Shown here piece after piece: positions 60,569 through 64,000 of a stretch of 64,000 nucleotides of DNA. How positions within the stretch are numbered: the stretch's first letter is position 1; every line of letters starts with the position of its first letter. The notes under the pieces were generated by a model that worked only from the letters and a program-made list of their open reading frames with translations, was not told the DNA's origin and ran no database searches. The DNA comes from Fibrobacter sp. UWR4 (GTDB lineage: Bacteria > Fibrobacterota > Fibrobacteria > Fibrobacterales > Fibrobacteraceae). Location: contig NZ_QGDU01000006.1 in the NCBI RefSeq assembly GCF_003149045.1, positions 1-64,000 of the forward strand. Reading direction: 5' to 3'. The position numbers and the translations under genes are program-made.

Positions 60569-60922
60569 ATATCCTTCGTTTTTTGTGATCCAGCAGACTA
60601 AGCCTCACAGGCGTTCTGCAGATCGATTGATTGTTAAACAGGAAATAAGCTACCCAAGGAGTTTCCCTGAGCCCTTTTTCGCCTAAAAGATAATAAAGAG
60701 CAGCGAGGTATGAGGTCGCTACGCTTTGAGGTATGAGGTTTTTTGGGGACAAAATACCCATCCAACACCCTACAACGCCCCAACAGCCCCAGGATACGCG
60801 GCAAAATTCCGTAGACTTACCCCTCTTCAAATTTCGCATAAATTAACATTTTTTGAGCCGCATAGCGCGTCCTTTCCCCCAAAAAAATTGCTACATTCAA
60901 AAACATATTAGGGGGTACACAT
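60569..60922. other. Intergenic region between purA and a small membrane protein gene
   Basis: The two flanking genes diverge. A 12-bp direct repeat (GAGGTATGAGGT) occurs at 60705-60716 and 60728-60739, separated by CGCTACGCTTT, and may be part of a dispersed repeat. An extended -10 (TGC-TACATT, TACATT at 60892-60897) and a GGGGG ribosome site lie before the plus-strand gene. The minus-strand frame at 60531-60839 has no family-like features and is not called. Confidence 0.6.
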
Positions 60923-61225
60923 ATGCTCGACTTCGCCATGTTCAATAATCAGCATGTCCTCATAGGTTTCTATTTTCTTTTAGGCATTCCCTTATTGGGT
61001 CTTTGGGGATACATGCTCGACCAAGTCCGAAAGAATAAGACATCGGACGACAGCGAGGGTTGCATATTCTCCATCTTATTCGCCCCTTATATCACGCCCA
61101 TTGCGTACCTTCTCATGAGTGTCAAAAACCGAGACATCAAGGGAATCATCGTATCCGCAATCACCATAGGCCTGATCGTATTCGCATTCGCAATCGGCAT
61201 CCAGGCCAAAGCACTCGGCAAATAG
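60923..61225 (+). CDS. Small membrane protein of unknown function
   Basis: A 100-aa protein with three hydrophobic stretches (VLIGFYFLLGIPLLGLWGYM, IFSILFAPYITPIAYLLM and IIVSAITIGLIVFAFAIGI) separated by short charged loops. I recognise no family. A strong GGGGG ribosome site lies 6-7 nt before the ATG at 60923, and an extended -10 precedes it. Its terminator follows directly. Confidence 0.72.
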   Translation: MLDFAMFNNQHVLIGFYFLLGIPLLGLWGYMLDQVRKNKTSDDSEGCIFSILFAPYITPIAYLLMSVKNRDIKGIIVSAITIGLIVFAFAIGIQAKALGK

Positions 61226-61226
61226 C

Positions 61227-61256
61227 AAAAACTCCCAGCATACTGCCGGGAGTTTT
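61227..61256. terminator. Terminator after the small membrane protein gene
   Basis: ACTCCC/GGGAGT stem with extra GCA/TGC pairs (61231-61252 and 61253 onward), A-run on the left and T-run on the right; it can serve both the plus-strand gene and moxR. Confidence 0.85.
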
Positions 61257-61272
61257 AAAATTAAAGGATAAA

Positions 61273-61368
61273 GCCTTACGGCACTTGCGCTCTTCGAGCG
61301 CAGTGACAGGGCGGCTCGGCCATGGAAATGAACAAGTTCATTTCCGCGGCTCTCGCCTTACGGCACTT
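61273..61368. repeat. Palindromic element flanked by a 14-bp duplication at the moxR 3' end
   Basis: The sequence GCCTTACGGCACTT, containing the moxR stop, occurs at 61273-61286 and 61355-61368. The 68 bp between contain two palindromes, GCGCTC/GAGCGC (61287-61301) and GGAAATGAA/TTCATTTCC (61324-61345). The layout is that of a small insertion with target duplication, or of a duplicated gene end. Confidence 0.65.
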
Positions 61369-62341
61369 CCACGGAATCCAGGATCTTCTGGACCACAGTT
61401 TCTGCGGTGATTTCCTCGGCTTCAGCTTCGTAGCTCAGGATGATACGGTGACGCAGCACTTCCATGGCAACAGCCTTCACATCTTCCGGGGTAACGTAGG
61501 CGCGGCCCTGGATAAATGCGTGGGCCTTAGCAGCCTGGGCAAGACCGATGGAGGCTCGGGGAGACGCACCCACTTCGATAAAGCCCACCAAGTCGGCGCG
61601 CTTGATGCTGCCCGGATCGCGGGTGGCCAGCACCAGGTTCACGATATATTCGCGAACGCGTTCGTCCACGTAGACCTGCTTAACAAGTTCACGAGCCTTC
61701 AAGATATCTTCCTTGGTAGCCACAGCATTGGGCTGACGAAGGCCAGCACCGGCCACAGCGTCAAGAATGCGCATTTCGTCGGCCTTGTTGGGGTAACTAA
61801 CCTTCACCTTCAAGAGGAAACGGTCCACCTGGGCTTCAGGCAGCGGGTAGGTACCTTCCTGCTCGATGGGGTTCTGGGTTGCAAGCACCAGGAAAGGTTC
61901 GTCCAGCTTAAAGGTTTCGTCACCGATAGTGATATGACGTTCCTGCATAGCTTCCAAGAGGGCGCTCTGTACCTTGGAAGGCGCACGGTTGATTTCGTCA
62001 GCCAGCACCAGGTTGGTGAACAGCGGGCCCTTGCGGGTCTCGAACTTTGCCTCGCGGGCGTTATAGATGGTGGTACCCAGCAAATCAGCCGGCAAAAGGT
62101 CCGGGGTAAACTGGATACGCTTAAAGTCCAGGGAAACAGCATCGGCAAAAGCCTTCACCGCAGTAGTCTTTGCAAGGCCCGGAAGACCTTCCAGAAGAAC
62201 ATGGCCATCGGCCAAGATGCCGGTCAAAATACTTTCCACCATGCCCTTCTGGCCAATGACGGTATCTTCCACTTCACGCAACAAATTTTGGCAGAAAGCA
62301 CTCTGCTGACGAATCTTTTCAGAAAGTTCCTGAATATCCAT
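61358..62341 (-). CDS. MoxR family AAA+ ATPase
   Basis: A 327-aa AAA+ chaperone-like ATPase. Walker A GLPGLAKTT (residues 52-60), Walker B LADEINRAPSKVQSALLEAM, and the sensor and arginine-finger regions (LATQNPIEQEGTYPLPEAQVDRF) are complete. MoxR proteins assist assembly of vWA-domain proteins such as DUF58 or BatA/BatB. Here the next gene downstream is absent on this strand; the upstream neighbour (62568) is a BatD/DUF4381-like protein, separated by a repeat-rich 226-bp gap. GAGGA precedes the ATG. A duplicated 14-bp sequence marks its 3' end. Confidence 0.92.
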   Translation of the reverse strand: MDIQELSEKIRQQSAFCQNLLREVEDTVIGQKGMVESILTGILADGHVLLEGLPGLAKTTAVKAFADAVSLDFKRIQFTPDLLPADLLGTTIYNAREAKFETRKGPLFTNLVLADEINRAPSKVQSALLEAMQERHITIGDETFKLDEPFLVLATQNPIEQEGTYPLPEAQVDRFLLKVKVSYPNKADEMRILDAVAGAGLRQPNAVATKEDILKARELVKQVYVDERVREYIVNLVLATRDPGSIKRADLVGFIEVGASPRASIGLAQAAKAHAFIQGRAYVTPEDVKAVAMEVLRHRIILSYEAEAEEITAETVVQKILDSVEVP

Positions 62342-62430
62342 TTTTAAATCCTCGTTTTACTTACGACTTGAATTTACAAATTTTTTTCCAATTAAACCAT
62401 TTTGTAGAGAGGATAGGGGGTAGGGTACAG

Positions 62431-62571
62431 GGGGTAATAGAGACTAGAAACTAGAAATTAGAAACTAGGGGCGTCGGGAATATGCTGCGGAAAAAAATCA
62501 CATTCGTTTAAAAGAAGCAGGCGCTTGCATCCTGTAGCCCTAACCTCTAGATCCTAGTCTCTAGCCCCTAA
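62431..62571. repeat. CTAG-rich imperfect inverted repeat
   Basis: The arms at ~62431-62472 (GAGACTAGAAACTAGAAATT core) and ~62534-62571 (reverse complement GAGACTAGGATCTAGAGGTT core) are similar in opposite orientation. The right arm covers the stop codon of the BatD-like gene. It has many CTAG tetramers, unusual for bacterial DNA. Confidence 0.6.
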
Positions 62572-63461
62572 AGCTCTTCCTCAATCCCCATCAGCTTCAT
62601 GGCAGCCTTCCAGGTTTCCTTATTTTCGAAGGCGTCCCGCTTTCCGCCACCATAGCGGGCATCGGCAAACTTTTCCAGCAAGGACTCCCAGCCTTCCAGG
62701 TCGCCCTGCTTCAAAAGAACTTCCAACTTGACCTTGTCCGCATCCAGACCAAAGCGATCCGCGGCATAGGCCTTGCAGACCTTTTCAAGGTCCAGCAACC
62801 ATTCGCGGCAATCCGCCGTATTGATTCGGCGCTTCAACACCTGCATCTGTTCGCGAAGCGCGTCTACAGCGGCATTCTTGGCGGCGGTAGCAGCCTTGGC
62901 GGCAGCCCTACGCTTTAGACGCCACAAGCCCGCCAACAACACAACTACAGCAACCGCACCGCCTACAATAGCAGGCAACACATTCACCTGCCCGTCCACA
63001 CGGACCGGCACGCTTTCCGTACGCAAGGTTAAGGATTGTCCCATTTGGGTAGGAATCTCGAATTTCATAACGGGAATGCTCAAGTTACCCGTATCCTGGG
63101 CCACAATCTTGTAATTAAAGGTAATAGAAGCAACTTCCTTACCATCCTTCACGCTGCGAGCAGATTCCTGACTCACCCCCACCTGGGTAAGGCCCTTCGC
63201 GGATGCTGTTCCTGTAGGAACCACCAACAGGGCACTGCCTTGCACACTCCAGCTTACTGTTACGGGGAACTGAATGGTATCCCCTACCGTAACCGTAATG
63301 GGCATAACAGTACCAGAGGCATCCTTTACACCAGCAGAAACAGCTATTCCCAACTGTTCCGGAGTCGGCATCTGGATTGCAGGTGCAGCCGTATCCATGG
63401 CTACGTTTGTATTACTAGCAGAATCAGCCGGAAGAACAACAAGTGAAGAATCATTTTCCAT
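62568..63461 (-). CDS. BatD/DUF4381-like protein
   Basis: A 297-aa protein with an N-terminal beta-rich region of BatD type (ITVTVGDTIQFPVTVSWSVQGSALLVVP), one membrane helix (~185-205, AIVGGAVAVVVLLAGLWRL) and a cytoplasmic helical tail. The tail (CREWLLDLEKVCKAYAADRFG, YGGGKRDAFENKETWKAAM) resembles DUF4381/BatD C-termini, which work with MoxR and vWA proteins. No signal peptide precedes the N-terminal domain, which is odd. The ATG at 63461 is supported by TATATT 6 nt upstream; a longer frame to 63497 runs through the preceding terminator and is rejected. Confidence 0.75.
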   Translation of the reverse strand: MENDSSLVVLPADSASNTNVAMDTAAPAIQMPTPEQLGIAVSAGVKDASGTVMPITVTVGDTIQFPVTVSWSVQGSALLVVPTGTASAKGLTQVGVSQESARSVKDGKEVASITFNYKIVAQDTGNLSIPVMKFEIPTQMGQSLTLRTESVPVRVDGQVNVLPAIVGGAVAVVVLLAGLWRLKRRAAAKAATAAKNAAVDALREQMQVLKRRINTADCREWLLDLEKVCKAYAADRFGLDADKVKLEVLLKQGDLEGWESLLEKFADARYGGGKRDAFENKETWKAAMKLMGIEEEL

Positions 63462-63473
63462 GACCTGAATATA
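63462..63473 (-). promoter_or_regulatory. -10-like TATATT, leaderless start of the BatD-like gene
   Basis: TATATT at 63473-63468 (minus), 6 nt before the ATG at 63461, and only 1 nt after the T-tract of the GH8 terminator. Confidence 0.5.
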
Positions 63474-63474
63474 C

Positions 63475-63503
63475 AAAAAGCCCGATACCTTAGGCATCGG
63501 GCT
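63475..63503 (-). terminator. Terminator of the GH8 gene
   Basis: AGCCCGAT/ATCGGGCT stem (63503-63496 with 63486-63479) followed on the minus strand by TTTTT. Confidence 0.9.
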
Positions 63504-63524
63504 TTATTGCAATTCTTATCTGAA

Positions 63525-64000
63525 TTAGAACGGCAGGCCAGCCGGCTTCACGAAGAGACCGTTCAACAGTTCGCCATACATCGTCTGAAGAATATGGGGG
63601 AAGTAGTTGAAGTTTGCAATGGTTCTTGCGTTGAAGCTTGCAGTACAAGCATCAAGCCAGGCCTGATTTGCGCCCATACCGGTCAAGCACCATGCACCAT
63701 GCCAGTGCGGATGGAGGGAGTTCACAGAACCATCAGCCATACCCGGCACAGCAGAATACATCACCTTACCAGTCGTTTCCAGGTTAGCCGGATCACCACC
63801 GGACTTGGTAGAAATGAAGTTGTTCAAGGTGGTCAGCACCTGCAGAGCGCGAGGATCCTGAGTCCAATAGTAGTCCCAAGCAATACGCCAAGGAATACGG
63901 ACAGATTCCTGATGGAACATCCAGTAGGTCTTATCGGCACTATGGTTGTTAGGATTGATAGCCTTACCCGTGTAATCCACCCAGTCCGGGAACACGCCCG
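63525..64000 (-). CDS. Glycoside hydrolase family 8 enzyme (C-terminal part)
   Basis: The last ~158 residues of a gene that continues beyond the right edge of the window (its 5' end is outside). PDWVDYTGKAINPNNHSADK and SVRIPWRIAWDYYW resemble the C-terminal half of GH8 endoglucanases/xylanases, where a conserved Arg and Asp lie in an (E/D)xxRxPWRxxxD motif. The enzyme is probably secreted and acts on cellulose or xylan. The catalytic glutamate of the family would lie in the missing part, so activity cannot be judged. The terminator at 63475-63503 follows. Confidence 0.78.
   Translation of the reverse strand, partial: GVFPDWVDYTGKAINPNNHSADKTYWMFHQESVRIPWRIAWDYYWTQDPRALQVLTTLNNFISTKSGGDPANLETTGKVMYSAVPGMADGSVNSLHPHWHGAWCLTGMGANQAWLDACTASFNARTIANFNYFPHILQTMYGELLNGLFVKPAGLPF

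Noticed and set aside
60531-60839. 102-aa minus-strand frame upstream of purA
   Set aside because: No family features, covers the purA start region and repeats; likely non-coding.
1-64000. CRISPR arrays, tRNA/rRNA genes, prophage or insertion sequences
   Set aside because: No regular spacer-repeat pattern, cloverleaf, rRNA signature, transposase or integrase was recognised on either strand.

Overview
The window looks like chromosome of a Fibrobacter (phylum Fibrobacterota), a strictly anaerobic plant-fibre degrader. Sequence grounds: a TIGR02147 regulator (a family named for its expansion in Fibrobacter succinogenes), many lipoproteins with poly-serine linkers, a cellulose/xylan toolkit (expansin, CE2-type acetyl esterase, GH8 fragment, CBM3-like modules), and a type IX secretion-like C-terminal tag. 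I see no rRNA, tRNA, CRISPR array, prophage or insertion sequence. The 49 coding regions are densely packed.

Layout. 0.3-13.7 kb is a mosaic of short units on both strands: radical SAM YgiQ, prmA, a tandem AAA+ ATPase, a DUF1232 protein, a bacterial-type PARG, a DUF58 protein, an EF-G paralogue, a diguanylate cyclase and a lipoprotein. 13.7-22.7 kb (minus strand) holds a Y-family polymerase with a YolD-like partner, an expansin lipoprotein coupled to two Bat-type TPR/low-complexity proteins, and an M18 peptidase with two membrane glycosyltransferases. 22.8-24.6 kb (plus) is an MCE/MlaD lipid-transport pair. 24.7-30.5 kb (minus) is one operon: ispA, dxs, an SpoU-type rRNA methyltransferase, pyrF and a membrane-anchored protein. 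30.6-36.1 kb holds a TIGR02147 regulator overlapping a lipoprotein gene, a membrane GGDEF protein overlapping a small lipoprotein gene, and a CE2 esterase. 36.1 kb has a lone c-type cytochrome on the plus strand. 36.6-60.6 kb is a nearly continuous 24-kb minus-strand run: purA, a Crp/Fnr regulator, PASTA, TPR and LolB-like envelope proteins, an M6-like protein with a T9SS-type tail, a SUMF1-like lipoprotein, then (behind an internal promoter) NlpE, a LytTR regulator, lepB, an Ig-like lipoprotein, a DinG helicase/exonuclease, a helicase-associated protein, a large lipase-like protein and a beta-propeller-like lipoprotein. 60.9-64.0 kb has a small membrane protein, MoxR, a BatD/DUF4381-like protein and a GH8 enzyme cut by the window edge.

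The strongest cross-window signals are regulatory and structural. (1) At about a dozen transcription units a -10-like hexamer (TATATT, TATCTT, TAAATT or close) sits exactly 6-8 nt before the start codon with no Shine-Dalgarno sequence, so these genes look leaderless; the pattern also fixes several uncertain start codons. (2) At three junctions the T-tract of one gene's terminator runs almost directly into the -10 of the next gene. (3) Small palindromic repeats of one family, sharing a GATTC...GAATGAC frame, lie in frame inside three protein genes (five copies), and a related palindrome flanked by a 14-bp duplication sits at the moxR 3' end.

Functional theme: envelope and polysaccharide handling (lipoproteins, MCE, glycosyltransferases, expansin, esterases, lipase with cellulose-binding-like modules) plus c-di-GMP and Bat/MoxR functions. 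The Bat/MoxR genes, usually one operon, are split here over three loci. All functional statements rest on motif recognition by eye; no database search was run.
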